Origin: Vavraia culicis subsp. floridensis
Lineage: Eukaryota > Microsporidia > Pleistophoridae
Length of the DNA stretch: 64,000 nucleotides
Assembly: GCF_000192795.1 (NCBI RefSeq)
Contig: NW_007360611.1
Span: 62,001-126,000, forward strand
Reading direction: 5' to 3'
Positions 1 to 10,672 of this stretch are shown here, in pieces. Below the pieces are notes generated by a model. The model did not search any database. It was given only the letters and a program-made list of their open reading frames with translations, and was not told the DNA's origin. Both the position numbers and the translations under genes were made by a program. The stretch's first letter is position 1, and the number at the start of each line of letters is the position of its first letter.

Positions 1-1899
1 TGTTATTAAAAGTGAATAATACTCATTTTGCAGGTCTAGCCATGCCGATCGTAGCACAAAATAAATGAAGAGCCAATTCTGCATGGTATGTTAAACAAAT
101 GTTTGCATACCGTAGAAATATATGAAAATTTTACAAAACCAAGAAAGTGCGATGTAAAATATGATTTGTGGGTAAATGATGGGAGACGTAAAAAACAATT
201 GTGTATTGCATTAGAGATCGTGTATTGCATTAGAGATCGTGTATTGCCGCGATTTTCTTTAAATTGATAAAAATTGGATTTGTGAAGGTTTGCCTGAAAC
301 AAAGGACCAGCATAGGAAACACACTCTATGAATATTCGGAAGGGCCTGACAGATTTATGAATAATGATACAACGCGTTTACATGCTCGCGAGATATAATT
401 TGGCTCCTAATCCGTGTGAGAGCGGTTTTACCCCTTAAACACCAGTCAAAGTCTCTAATATGAATTTTATCGAATGAATTATTAATAGTTCGTCATTTGT
501 TAATAGGTCCAGAATATTTGGCCTAACGGTGTAGAATGTGATGCATCGCTTTAGATCATGTATTTATTTGGATGATTGCTTGAATACAAGGAGTAGAGAT
601 ATCTCATTATTAACGATGTATGCTAGTCTTCTAGACCAAGCTCTTCGTTGTAGAATCAACACTGGTATGCACTTACAAGGTCGAATTAAACCAATTGCAA
701 TGTTATATACGAGCAGAACACTGTAATTGCCATAATCCTCAACTCTTTGGCTAATATATTTAGTGTATATGAATGAAGTTAGAAAATACATATGGCAGGT
801 GTTCAGAATTGTAACAATCGACTTGTAGGTAAGTGTAGCCGTTCAATATTGGACAACATTTTCATATTTCAACATGATGTTCAGATCATGTATCATAATT
901 ATTTTTACGCTAACAGCGGAACAATAGCGCAGGAAAAATCAACATCTAATATCAAACCAATAAAGAAATATTTCACAGTCAAACTGCACAATATTATATT
1001 AAACTAAGCGGTGAATTCTATATTTGAAATCTTTGTTAAGTTATTGAGGAATACTTGGTAGTTTTGAAATAAAGGCTTGTTCCAAGTTGAATAAAGTATT
1101 TCTAATAAAACATGTTACGGGACAAACGATGAATTATTATGATTTGTACGTTTATGAGCTGCTTACAGTAACAAATACTTATCGCTTTGATATAAAATGC
1201 GAATACGCAAGCAACATCTTTTTTGTGCTTGTACTGTTATAAAGTAAAACCTGTAGCATCCATCTCATTTTTATTGGCCAAGCTTTATTGTTTTTAGGTA
1301 AATGATCATTATCTCCTTTACGAAATGCTTTACACAAGCCGTTTGTCAATTCAGAAACGAATAAAATCCCGCCCTTGCATTCATTATAACTATGTTTATC
1401 TCCTGGACACTAAAAAAGGAGGAGACCACTATTGAAGTGAATAAAAACATCTATTTGTGCAAATTGATAAGACAGCTATGAGGACATGAAAGCATTTGAA
1501 CGAATTATCTTTTTCCATGTTACTGTCCAGAACGTGGCTGGAGCGAAAAAAGCTTCTAAAAATATTTTGTTCTGTATAAAGCTAAATGACCTGTGAATTA
1601 CTAATCGCGTACAAAAACACCGAAGCAAAAAGTTGCCATATTCAGCCAAAAACAGGAGAAGAATCGTACAGAAATAGGAAAATACTCTGTTTGAACATTT
1701 CATTTCCGTATAGAGTAATAAAAGAGTATATTTTGATTCATAAGCTACTTTAAATTTAATTTTACTGACTTATCAGAAGATCTTTATTGACAAATTAATG
1801 ACAGCAAGATCAAATTGCTCCTTTAATGAATAAGGAGTGGTTAGTTAATTCGTTAGTTATAAAAAAATATTTCATAAAACATCAGTGCTTGCAAAGAAT
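1..1899. other. Intergenic, no convincing gene
   Basis: AT-rich sequence with only short open frames (under about 75 codons) lacking family motifs and the C-run start motif. One minus-strand ATG frame at 1476-1703 begins with a hydrophobic stretch, but its composition is what T-rich DNA gives by chance. A 19-base tandem repeat sits at 201-247. Confidence 0.6.
201..247. repeat. 19-bp tandem repeat, 2.5 copies
   Basis: The unit gtgtattgcattagagatc occurs at 201-219 and again, unchanged, at 220-238. The first nine bases repeat once more at 239-247. It lies in non-coding sequence, and perfect identity implies a recent slippage duplication. Confidence 0.9.
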
Positions 1900-2394
1900 A
1901 TGCCGGAAAGCGAGAAGAAAGAAGAGACGAAAAAAGACGAGGTGAAGAACGAGGAACCACAAAAAGACGAGGCAAAGAACGAGGACCAGCCAACAAAGGA
2001 AGAGTCGAGTAAAAAGAGTTCTGTTGGCTCTAAAACATCAGTTAAAAATGCCGAACCTGTTGAAGAAAAACCGGAAGAAACTAAGAAAACGGAAATTCCC
2101 ATTCCAAAAATGAAAAATGAAAAGATGCAGCAGAAGGGAGTTCTCATGCAAAATGATATTTTGACGATACAGGTCGACGACATGGTTGACTATATAAAGA
2201 ACCGCAAAGATATGGAAAATCTCAAGGAAGGCGAAAGATTGGAGCCATTTATCATATTTTTAAATAGCAGATTCATAAGTACTGTTAAGCACAATATAAG
2301 AATGAAGCGAGCCAAAACCGGTATCGTTGTTGTTCTTTTGCTCATAGTAGTTAGTGTTATATGCTTTTTCTTGGGCAAAATCGTTTCTTCATGA
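1900..2394 (+). CDS. Acidic, Lys/Glu-rich tail-anchored membrane protein, unidentified
   Basis: 164 residues from the first ATG; the frame is open from a GTG at 1885. Residues 1-75 are dominated by Lys, Glu and Asp and contain an imperfect 10-residue repeat (KDEVKNEEPQ / KDEAKNEDQP), so this part is probably disordered. A more ordered segment (about 85-130) follows. Then come a basic cluster (RMKRAK) and one hydrophobic segment of about 20 residues at the very C-terminus. That layout predicts a cytosolic protein inserted by its tail into the ER or another internal membrane. There are no SNARE heptads and I do not recognise the family. No C-run precedes the ATG. The gene is tail-to-tail with the eIF1A gene, about 395 bases away. 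Confidence 0.72.
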   Translation: MPESEKKEETKKDEVKNEEPQKDEAKNEDQPTKEESSKKSSVGSKTSVKNAEPVEEKPEETKKTEIPIPKMKNEKMQQKGVLMQNDILTIQVDDMVDYIKNRKDMENLKEGERLEPFIIFLNSRFISTVKHNIRMKRAKTGIVVVLLLIVVSVICFFLGKIVSS

Positions 2395-2789
2395 CTTAAA
2401 AAATAAATCAGATTTGAAAATTTATGAATTTTTAGCTCCTTCAACCATTTCCATAATACGCAAGTTTCAGGGTTCCCTGTATACAACGTGCAACGGTGCT
2501 TGTGTAATATTCATGGTAAAAATATCACCATCTTATTTTTACTCACTGCTGTAACACACTAAAATTATTTTCGCTGTTTAAGGAGACCCTGTTAATTAAT
2601 GTTGACATGTGAGCGGAATTATTTTCGTGAAAACAATGATAGAAAGAATAAATATTCAATACAAAACCGTGTTTTATCTCATTTCACAAACAAAAATATA
2701 TTTCAAATTTAGCTCAGAAAATAGAGCGCGCAATACACGCAAATGAAAAAGTAGTTTATCAAAAAACGCAAATACGTTCATTTAATTTA
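2395..2789. other. Intergenic between convergent genes
   Basis: AT-rich spacer between the 3' ends of the tail-anchored protein gene and the eIF1A gene. No gene, RNA or repeat seen. AATAAA-like sequences are present near both 3' ends. Confidence 0.6.
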
Positions 2790-3149
2790 TCAAATATGAG
2801 CAAACTCAATAGCTGCCGCATTTTCTTTATCGCCCGAAAAGTTTTCCGGTATTAACTTGCTATCTTTGAGCTGTTTTATTTCATAGAGAAAATATTTGTG
2901 CATGATATCTCCCTTGTTGTCCTCTTCTCTATTGGAAACTAAAACAATGTCGTTGATTTGTATCCACACTCTCTTATACATGCTGCCACGTACTTTACAT
3001 ACCCGGGTAGACGAATCCGTGCCTACCACCTCGAATCTGCCATTGCCGAGTGCACGAGTGACTTGACCATACTCACTTATACCTGGTTCTGCATATATCA
3101 TCGTTCTTTGTGCGTTTATGTTTTTGCTCCTACCACCTTTCTTTCGCAT
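2790..3149 (-). CDS. eIF1A: Translation initiation factor eIF1A
   Basis: 119 residues. eIF1A binds the 40S ribosomal A site and, with eIF1, promotes scanning and start-codon selection. The sequence shows a basic N-terminal tail (RKKGGRSKN), then an OB-fold with the family's hallmarks: Y-x-Q-V-T-x-x-L-G-N-G-R-F near residues 27-39, C-K-V-R-G and K-R-V-W-I near 51-63, and N-D-I-V-L-V near 66-71. After these comes D-I-M-x-K-Y (81-86) of the helical subdomain. The acidic C-terminal tail of longer eukaryotic homologues is nearly absent, consistent with microsporidian shortening. The ATG is preceded by CCC four bases upstream. Confidence 0.95.
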   Translation of the reverse strand: MRKKGGRSKNINAQRTMIYAEPGISEYGQVTRALGNGRFEVVGTDSSTRVCKVRGSMYKRVWIQINDIVLVSNREEDNKGDIMHKYFLYEIKQLKDSKLIPENFSGDKENAAAIEFAHI

Positions 3150-3152
3150 TAT

Positions 3153-3155
3153 GGG
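3153..3155 (-). promoter_or_regulatory. C-run start motif of eIF1A
   Basis: CCC on the minus strand, 3 bases before the ATG at 3149 (GACCCATAATG). It agrees with the chosen start. Confidence 0.7.
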
Positions 3156-4519
3156 TCTTGAAAAATTTTGTATTTGGAGATTTTGTCACGAAATATCGCA
3201 AAACATGTGAAACAGAGTGTTTAACGGATAAGGCAAATTATTTGGCATGATAAACTTGAATATATGCCCATAGGTAAATTAATTCTTGGTATTATTTGTC
3301 CATCACATAGTGCCCGTGATTCTTCTTAACTCCTGTTTCCGAATAATGGGTAGAACGATCATTGTGATCTACTTCGTGTAAGAAAACAGTTACTGTTATC
3401 AACAGTTCGATTAGCTATCCTTAGTACGCAGATGGTCCATGGTTACTGACATTTATATTGCGATTCAACGGTGCTTCCGTTCGTTTAAATCATCATCTAC
3501 CTCCTTATGCTCCATTATAAATATCACACATGGCCAATATTTATAATTAGTATGTACCGAGTGATAAAACGATATTTTCTAAACTGATTATATGGAAACA
3601 GTGAACATGACCGCAACCAATGAAATATTCGAATAGTTCAAATTCCTTTCTTGTTAAATAAAACAATATAAAAATAAAACTGACTATATTTTATGTCCTT
3701 ACGGCTGATATATGATGTTTCTGCAGACGATGCCGAATTTAACAAAAGAATCAGGAATATAACGATATATAAAAATAATTACATGTAATGATAAAATAAT
3801 GTGATATTTTGTAAAATGATAAATGTAGAATTGGTTGTGGTATATTGTTATAGATTGTTTGCCATGTATATGGTTAAATCGAATCGTATTTTGCGCTATA
3901 CTTTGATTAAAAATAAGGTCTGATAGGTGACTGTTGCGAAACTGTGCACCATCTGTGATCAATTATGATACACTGCTGCTAACAAACCGAGCTTGAAAGA
4001 GATATTATGTTTGTATGTGATGATGAAGAGCTCTCATGATGTGATGCAAAAACATTTGAAGTACAACATATTTGTACATCATTTATGATTATTTGTATAA
4101 ATTGAACCTTATATATTACTAAATACAGATGACCAAACTAAACTAGATAAATTACGGCATGCTAAATATTAGATTTAGATGCTGTGTCTTCGTACTTGCG
4201 TGTTGGAATGTTTTTGCTCTCTATCCACTAAAAACTACCAATCTATATTAAAAGTTTTCATCTAATAAAATAACAAGAATCATCTTTTTGCTCCAATTTA
4301 TTGTCACAAACCTATATTTGGCCAGAATCAACATACCATTAATGGAAGGTAAACCGTATGTTTCCAAAATTAAAATAAAATAAGCAAAAATGTGTAAAAA
4401 GGTATTATAATTTAATCAAGAATTTATTACTCACACAAATTAAATCGATTTTGTTTGGTGTTACATATATTCCATATCAGGTATGCAACAAACGATAGAT
4501 GTGACAAACGCTGTTAAAG

Positions 4520-4522
4520 CCC
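4520..4522 (+). promoter_or_regulatory. C-run start motif before the Gag-like ORF
   Basis: CCC 10 bases before the ATG at 4533, slightly further than in most housekeeping genes here. It raises the possibility that this ORF is expressed as a host gene. Confidence 0.4.
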
Positions 4523-4532
4523 ATACTGCGAT

Positions 4533-5309
4533 ATGACTTACTATCCTGATTACAGAGTGAGCGATTCTGCTAGAAATGAAGGATCAAGTTCTGAGGAACA
4601 CAGAATCTGTCTTGTAAGGAGTGGAATATACCAGCGAAATCCGCCCCATCTGAACAAATCTGTTATCATAGAATATTTCTGCTACGGTTTCGAACGATTA
4701 AAGAAGCGGAGCTTCAAGCCTCAGAAAAGAAAAATGCGTAAAAGCAGACATAGAGCACAAAAAAATTATACATATAACGTTTATAGAAATAACAGGGTAA
4801 TATTCAGAACAATGCCTTATCTCATGACCGACGATGAAGACCAAATATTGGAATGGGTTCACAAGTTCAAGCGAGCTGCTCAAGAGGCAAACTGGGACGA
4901 AGACACAAGAAAAGAACGCCTACTTGAGTTGACAAGTACTGTTTCTCAATCAACAATGAAAAGACAGTCCTGTTCCGACGATATGCTAAAAGCACTGGTA
5001 AGCAATATTTTTCCCTCATATAGACGCGGAGAGATTGTAAAGAAGTTACTAACAACCAAACAGAAAGACTTTTGTTACATTGAAGATTATATAGACGAAA
5101 TTAAGCACTTGGCCTGTAAGTTGTGGATATCACGGGGTGGTGGACTTGAACCAGATGACAAGACAACCAATGAGTACTTCAAAATTGGGTTGGATGTTGA
5201 TACATTAGTATATCTCGAAATGAATGGCCTTTATGGAATCAAAGAAATATCAAGAAATTTGGTAGATCTTGAAAGAATTATCATCGAAGAAATTCAAGGT
5301 GATTATTAA
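4533..5309 (+). CDS. Gag-like protein of Ty3/gypsy-type retrotransposon origin, isolated
   Basis: 258 residues from an ATG. The N-terminal third is basic (KKRSFKPQKRK near 57-67). Residues about 95-250 look like a retrotransposon Gag capsid region: D-E-D-Q-I-L-E-W-V-H-K-F followed by A-N-W-D-E-D-T-R-K-E-R-L, then a helical stretch ending in L-V-D-L-E-R-I-I. The frame stops where a zinc knuckle would be expected. No protease, reverse transcriptase, RNase H or integrase reading frame follows, and no flanking LTRs were recognised. It is therefore either the broken 5' end of an element or a captured Gag kept as a cellular gene. The intact frame and a CCC upstream of the ATG favour retention, but this is inference. 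Confidence 0.6.
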   Translation: MTYYPDYRVSDSARNEGSSSEEHRICLVRSGIYQRNPPHLNKSVIIEYFCYGFERLKKRSFKPQKRKMRKSRHRAQKNYTYNVYRNNRVIFRTMPYLMTDDEDQILEWVHKFKRAAQEANWDEDTRKERLLELTSTVSQSTMKRQSCSDDMLKALVSNIFPSYRRGEIVKKLLTTKQKDFCYIEDYIDEIKHLACKLWISRGGGLEPDDKTTNEYFKIGLDVDTLVYLEMNGLYGIKEISRNLVDLERIIIEEIQGDY

Positions 5310-5980
5310 AAATTCCATCGGGTAATATTCGTAACATTGTTCTAGTACAATGAGTTAACTGTTGTTGAGTATCAATACCTGTTAAAGTTGAGTTTTAATC
5401 AAGGAACGATGTTTTATTATTTCTGCATCAAAATCAACCAAGCGAAATTTCATTTAGCAGGAACTTTTTCAATTTCCTAAATGTGCGTGGAGTAAGTCTA
5501 CAATGAATCTCTGATAATGAGATAAACACTGATCAATTGCTTCTAATCAAGGCCATGGAGTACTTAGTGCATTAAAAAGGTAATAACGCGCCATATAATG
5601 ATCGCTTGACCAAAATTGCATCAAAATAACACTTGTAGTATCAAATAGTGATTTGCGAACAGCATATCACGAGCAGATAGCAATATTTTTGATTCATAAA
5701 ACGGTAAATATGTATTGATAATGTATGGATGACATAATTAATAACGTGATTGGGCACATTTATCATACTAATTACAAAGTATTTATTTTTATTATCAAAA
5801 ATTTTATTAGTAGTAGTTTGTTAGGAACGGTATGTCACTTTTGTTGTGCGAGGATTACTACTGTATCTGCATATTATTACATAATCGTTATTTAATGGCA
5901 TATATAAAGCGGTGTTCATATACATGCCATGCATGATTGTACGTATATAAATACCTCTCTGTACCCTAACAGAATTTTAA
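5310..5980. other. Intergenic, no gene seen
   Basis: AT-rich spacer between the Gag-like ORF and the 3' end of a minus-strand membrane protein. No continuation of a pol reading frame was found here. Confidence 0.55.
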
Positions 5981-6418
5981 TTAGATACACCCGTTTGCCT
6001 CTACCCTGCTTTGGCAATCAAATATTGTTTTAACTTCTCTCTTCCTTCTACCTATCTTTTTGTAACAAATATTCATTAAATAATCCGCTAATGTTATGAT
6101 CCCTAAAAACCCAAAAATGCCCACAAAACAAACAATTAATATCCATTTGTCACTTATATCGATATCAGTTCTATCATTATTTTCGTTTATACGATAGTTA
6201 CCCATGTTTGAATTATCATTTTCCGCATTACCTGTCAGGTTTGTCATGGCAGTTCTATTAATGTTTAAACCCATCTGATGTATTGAAAAAAGCAATTTAA
6301 ATGTCTTAATATTACTGATTTGGTAAATTAATATTCTTTTAAAGAAAATTGCTGACAGAGAGGAGGCAAGCGTAAAATTGAAAAAAAGCAAAGCAGAGCT
6401 AACCATTTTGAACTTCAT
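5981..6418 (-). CDS. Small type I membrane protein, unidentified
   Basis: 145 residues. A hydrophobic N-terminus (about residues 5-24) reads as a signal peptide. The middle (45-90) is Asn/Asp-rich with two N-glycosylation sequons (NRT at 54, NLT at 60). A single transmembrane segment (about 92-115) is followed by a basic tail (KKIGRRKRE), giving an outside-N, inside-C topology. No family is recognised. The same architecture recurs in the larger protein at 59149-60723. No C-run precedes the ATG. A surface or host-interface role is possible but is inference. Confidence 0.6.
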   Translation of the reverse strand: MKFKMVSSALLFFNFTLASSLSAIFFKRILIYQISNIKTFKLLFSIHQMGLNINRTAMTNLTGNAENDNSNMGNYRINENNDRTDIDISDKWILIVCFVGIFGFLGIITLADYLMNICYKKIGRRKREVKTIFDCQSRVEANGCI

Positions 6419-7611
6419 ATTATGCTGTAAATTGCTTATTAAATGTTAATCACATCATGAGCTCAATGATAAGCATAAGGTCGTATATTTAGCTAAGAAT
6501 TATTATTATTTAATAAAAATAAAAAGACAACTTGGAAGCTGATTGGTCAGTTATGGGAAAAAAGTTATTTCCCCCTTCGAGAAAAATAAAAAATGCTTGT
6601 TCCATGCATTTTTGCACTACATAAAGAGTCAAAAGTTGTTGTGCAGCTCATTCTTTCTGCCACGCTCTGAGCCACTATTTACAAACAACACAAAAATTAT
6701 ATGATTACCGAACAGAAAATAATCCTTCAACTCTTACTATAAGATTTTAAACAAGTAAAGAGACATAATACGACATATGAAAGGAAGAATGTATCATTTA
6801 ATAGGTAATCATATTTTCTTTCGTTTTGTAAACGGAAATAGCGAATTTAGGTTTATCACATGTTTATTATTCACCATATGTGAACAAAAATTGCCAAATG
6901 CACAGGTCAGCTATCAATTAAACGAGCTATAACGAAACAGAAAGGGAACAACAGTTATTCACAATAGTACTTCAACAAAACAGCATAATATTAGTTGTTT
7001 TTAGAGGATGCTTCATCCAACGCTAATATGGGAAATGAGCAATTTTAGCAGTATCAAATATTATAATTTGCTTCTATTTGCACAATTATAACAGAGTAAA
7101 ATTTATTTATCGTGTGGTATGCGACTATGTCAGCCATACAGTTGAACAACTTTCAGCATTATTGCAATTTTGTGACCAACTAAATTAGTAGTAACGGTGT
7201 TTTTTGTTTTGTGAGCGTTACTGCAAGCCAATATGAATGTTCTATCCATTATTTTAAAAATTTATTTCTTCGTCATTAAACCATAAACAATTATTTTGCT
7301 GCAATAACTATTTTTTTCTCATTCGCAGACATAGAACTACAATAATATGAGCTTTTATGTCCATCCCTTTCCTTACCTATTCTAGTATATTTATTACACA
7401 ATAGTCTTCTCATGTTATTACCAATAAATAGCATTCTAAATCAGCATTAATCGCTTATTGCATGTTTAGAATGAGTATTTTATCAAATCTCTAATTCTTC
7501 TTATGCTCCTCTTTTACCATAGGTGCAATGAATGATATTTTTACAATCGTGAGAAGAGGAGAGAACGATCAAAGCAGTTTTACACGCTCTGTAACCTCAA
7601 TATAATTTCTA
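6419..7611. other. Intergenic, no gene seen
   Basis: About 1.2 kb of very AT-rich sequence with no ORF above 60 codons and no RNA gene recognised. It adjoins the end of the inverted duplication starting near 7612. Confidence 0.55.
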
Positions 7612-8034
7612 TACCAATGTATGGAACGAACAGTGTTACCAGCACATCGTTCCTCATTCATAGTCTAATGTGTTTACACAGCAGTACATCAAATGCAAAT
7701 TTCGTAGCTCTTCAGTGATATGAGATGTTGATGCCGTGTACTAAAGAAATACGGTAAACGAAGTGAGAATATAATCTGAGATGATTGATAACTTGTAAAA
7801 AATGTGAGCATATGCACGTAACAATGAATGTAAGGAAATATTCTGTGCGAAAAAGAATAAGAAATCATACGAATAACGTTTTCAATTACTAGAATAAGTG
7901 TATAAAAGTACAACTAAAAATACTGCACACATACATTGAAAAATAATCAAAGCATAGAACAAACAGGTCCAAAAACTGCAGCTGCAGTATGTTTCTATAG
8001 ATTTATCGTCAATAATATCTAAATCTGTTTCTTG

Positions 8035-8661
8035 TCAACAGGCTGATGATTCCATTTGCGATACTTGGCTGTCAATACATATTTCATGCGCTTCAATATT
8101 TACGTCATCTCGTGAACTGTTATTATATGGTAATGATGGCATTGTGTTACCATGGTTATACATCCTACACGGTAAATTTAGCTTTCGCACCATTTCATAC
8201 ACTTCAACATTTACGTCATCTTGTGAACTGTTATTATATGGTGATGGTGGCATTGTGTTACCATGGTTATACATCCTATACTGTAAATTTTGTTCTTGCA
8301 CTCCGTATTGTGTGCCAGAGCCACTGTTAACGGATGGATTAGCATCATCTAATTTGTCTTCCGTATCAGTCACACATATTAGATTTGTATCACTTTGATT
8401 AATCGGTGATTGACCTGACTTCTCCTTTATTTCATCCACCTCTTCTACTTTAGATTCAGGAACATCCCCTGCCGATTGAGCTGACGTGCTTGCGCATGGT
8501 TGTTCAAATGCCTGCTCATCACTACCATTCAAAAATGGAACTGCAGAGCTGTTATCCAATATTTCATCATTTCCTTTTTTTACATTTCTGTTTTTATACC
8601 CGTTAACACATAATGAGCTCACAAAATATAAGGCAATAGATAGAAGATGAAATGCAGACAT
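8035..8661 (-). CDS. Secreted protein with a 37-residue tandem repeat, unidentified
   Basis: 208 residues. Residues 1-20 form a clear signal peptide ending near C-V-N-G, and there is no later transmembrane segment, so the product is predicted to be secreted. Residues 25-125 are rich in Ser, Asp, Glu and Asn and look disordered. Residues 129-165 and 166-202 are two copies of a 37-residue unit starting R-M-Y-N-H-G-N-T-M-P and containing PYNNSS (a glycosylation sequon); in DNA this is a 111-base repeat at 8056-8277. No C-run precedes the ATG. A second copy of the gene lies around 23.1-23.9 kb in inverted orientation. A host-facing role is plausible but unproven. Confidence 0.75.
   Translation of the reverse strand: MSAFHLLSIALYFVSSLCVNGYKNRNVKKGNDEILDNSSAVPFLNGSDEQAFEQPCASTSAQSAGDVPESKVEEVDEIKEKSGQSPINQSDTNLICVTDTEDKLDDANPSVNSGSGTQYGVQEQNLQYRMYNHGNTMPPSPYNNSSQDDVNVEVYEMVRKLNLPCRMYNHGNTMPSLPYNNSSRDDVNIEAHEICIDSQVSQMESSAC
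8056..8277 (-). repeat. 111-bp in-frame tandem repeat, two copies
   Basis: Two adjacent copies (8056-8166 and 8167-8277) encode the 37-residue units of the secreted protein. Their 5' halves are nearly identical; their 3' halves have diverged more. Confidence 0.85.
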
Positions 8662-8840
8662 AAGGCTGCACTTATTTCTTCTTAAATACTTTTATATTGA
8701 TAGCAATTCGTTTTCTTATCATTTTTTCTTTTTTTTCGTAATTTTGTTATTTTTCAAATACTTTTGATTCCAATCGTACATGTTCCATACGTATTAGACA
8801 ATCCAATCTTTTTTCTACCAAATAAAAGAACAGTACATGC

Positions 8841-9940
8841 ATAGTTACGCTAAAGTTATAAGGCAGATCATTTCGTTTGAATGGATTTATTTTTGTTCAT
8901 AGGAACTGCTTGACTAAGACAATTGTAATAATGCGATGACAAAGACAACATGCGAGTTAAAAGGATAGACGAAGACACATTCTCATGCAATCACCAAATA
9001 TGTGATTATTTTAGAGAACAGCGTACCAATACCTCTCATTGTACGTATCATGTTCACTAAAATCGTTTTAATACTCTGTAGGAATCAAAAGAGGCGCGTT
9101 ACAAATTTTTAATTGAGAAACAACGAACACAGTGGTGGATGAATTACCAGCCAAGCTAATATGCATCTAAAATAAAAATTACTGTGAAAGGTTGATGTTG
9201 ACTTTTTGATACCTAAATTTGTTCTTGAGTGACTTTTGATCTGTTTATCACATATATTGCTTTTTTACCAAAAAATGCATTCATTTATTCCTCATTTGCC
9301 AACATAACACACACTACAAAACAGAAATATGCACTTTTCGATCCGCTATAACTGGATGTGACCACTAGCTCGTGGTTCACTGTTCCTTCGCATCTTATTT
9401 TATTAAACTTGTTCCTTTAGATTTATAGCTGCTGTCTATCAGCCTATGTTGTACTATGATCCTATGCTGGAATTACATTGCTCAACCTTTTGAATTTACG
9501 GCTTTACAGGCAATTGTTCACTCCAGTTTCCTAAACCTAGAGCACATTAAATTTATAGCTGCAATTGTTTTTATCTCATTGCTAGTACCTGCCACCATGG
9601 ATTAGCACACCTATCTATCTGCACGTACCCCGTGCTGTTCTGTAATGGCGTATAAATATCACATAATATCCTCAAACTCTTCACAACAACTTTAGCACAC
9701 ACCGCTTTATCATTTAAATAGTGGAAACGCACCATTTTATCTTGGTACTTGCTCTAAGTCAAAGCTTAAGATGTGCACTCCTCACTGTGTTACTAGACCT
9801 AACATCATCATCTCATATGAATCAGAATCTGATACCAAGAAGTAAGTACGTGCTAGTTTGCTTATTCAATTACCTAGGATTGCCGTTAATATTTTTAGCA
9901 AGCTGGCCCTCGTCTTGTTCATAGCATTTGCTTTTCTTCA
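8841..9940. other. Intergenic, no gene seen
   Basis: AT-rich DNA upstream of the Elp4 gene. The only open frame of note (9721-9924, plus) opens with GTG and lacks any domain, so it is not called. Confidence 0.55.
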
Positions 9941-9944
9941 CCCC
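9941..9944 (+). promoter_or_regulatory. C-run start motif of Elp4
   Basis: CCCC ending 5 bases before the ATG at 9950. It supports that ATG as the start although it shortens the protein compared with yeast Elp4. Confidence 0.7.
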
Positions 9945-9949
9945 AGTAA

Positions 9950-10672
9950 ATGCGAAGAGCTCTCGGCATCGGATCAGCGTATACGACCAGTTACATGGGT
10001 GTTCCATTGCTTGACAGCATTCTCAACATAAATCCTGGCTCGTCCATCTTGATAGAGCAAGACCCTGCCACAAACAACCATCACATTTTTGAGAAGCTGT
10101 TCGTTGCGCAGTCCGTCGTGGACAACAAAAGGATAACCGTTCGATCAGCACCGTTCTGCATACCAGCCGCCGTGAGCCGTGTCGAAGAGCAAAAGCACAG
10201 ACCGATGGAAATCGCATGGCGGTACGCACAGCGCAACAGGCTGACAACGACAGAGTTTGATTTTCTGGAGAATTCCACAGACGCGCAGAATGTTAAATTT
10301 GGTGATGAGATTGTAATAACCGAGAGAACATGCATTGCCGGACTGTGCGCACCACACGAAGTGCTCGGCTGCAAGGAGCTCTTTGAAATTAAGAGGGAGG
10401 TTATTCGCAAGCATGCCGTGTTGTTAGCCACGTCCCCAACCTACATATGTGATGTTAATGTTGGCCTGTACTTTGACGTTGTGCTTGCTTTAGAATCGAT
10501 GTATGCCAAGGAGAACGGCTACCACGGTCTGTTACGGATAAAAAAGTTTACACGTAGAGTGGACAATCTTTTGTACGGGTATAGGATTAGCAGGTACGGT
10601 GTGGTGATGGAAGAGTTCTCACTTGCACCCGATGACGAGCCAGTAAGATTGGGATGTGATGTTGTGTTTTAG
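9950..10672 (+). CDS. ELP4: Elongator complex subunit Elp4
   Basis: 240 residues. Elp4 is a RecA-fold subunit of the Elp4-Elp5-Elp6 ring, which helps Elongator modify the wobble uridine of tRNAs. Recognisable signatures are P-L-L-D-S-I-L-N-I-N-P-G-S-S-I-L-I-E-Q-D near residues 18-37 (the RecA-like strand and loop, lacking a Walker lysine as in Elp4), the family-typical A-W-R-Y near 88-91, and a C-terminal G-L-L-R-I-K-K-F strand (about 198-205). It is about half the length of yeast Elp4, mostly through loss of linkers. It is convergent with SMC1. Assignment is by motif and is fairly firm; another Elp4/Elp6-type RecA-fold protein is the main alternative. Confidence 0.78.
   Translation: MRRALGIGSAYTTSYMGVPLLDSILNINPGSSILIEQDPATNNHHIFEKLFVAQSVVDNKRITVRSAPFCIPAAVSRVEEQKHRPMEIAWRYAQRNRLTTTEFDFLENSTDAQNVKFGDEIVITERTCIAGLCAPHEVLGCKELFEIKREVIRKHAVLLATSPTYICDVNVGLYFDVVLALESMYAKENGYHGLLRIKKFTRRVDNLLYGYRISRYGVVMEEFSLAPDDEPVRLGCDVVF

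Larger units (their letters stand above)
3150..4532. other. Intergenic, no gene seen
   Basis: About 1.4 kb of AT-rich DNA upstream of both eIF1A (minus) and the Gag-like ORF (plus). A minus-strand open frame at 3699-3962 is Ile/Tyr/His-rich with no recognisable domain and is treated as chance. No clear LTR could be matched to sequence downstream of the Gag-like ORF. Confidence 0.55.
7612..8840 (-). repeat. Inverted duplication, copy A (partner near 23080-24324)
   Basis: The segment 7612-8102, read on the minus strand, is nearly identical to 23832-24324 on the plus strand. The match covers the last 22 codons of the secreted-protein gene, the stop codon and about 420 bases beyond it. One short stretch (near 7895-7925) has diverged, and the other copy has a 12-base insertion. 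On the far side, 8750-8782 (then gapped to about 8840) matches 23080-23128. The two copies face each other in inverted orientation about 15 kb apart. Confidence 0.9.

Noticed and set aside
1476..1703. 75-codon minus-strand frame with a hydrophobic start resembling a signal peptide
   Set aside because: The whole frame is Phe/Leu/Cys-rich as expected from random T-rich DNA; no C-run, repeat or sequon supports it.
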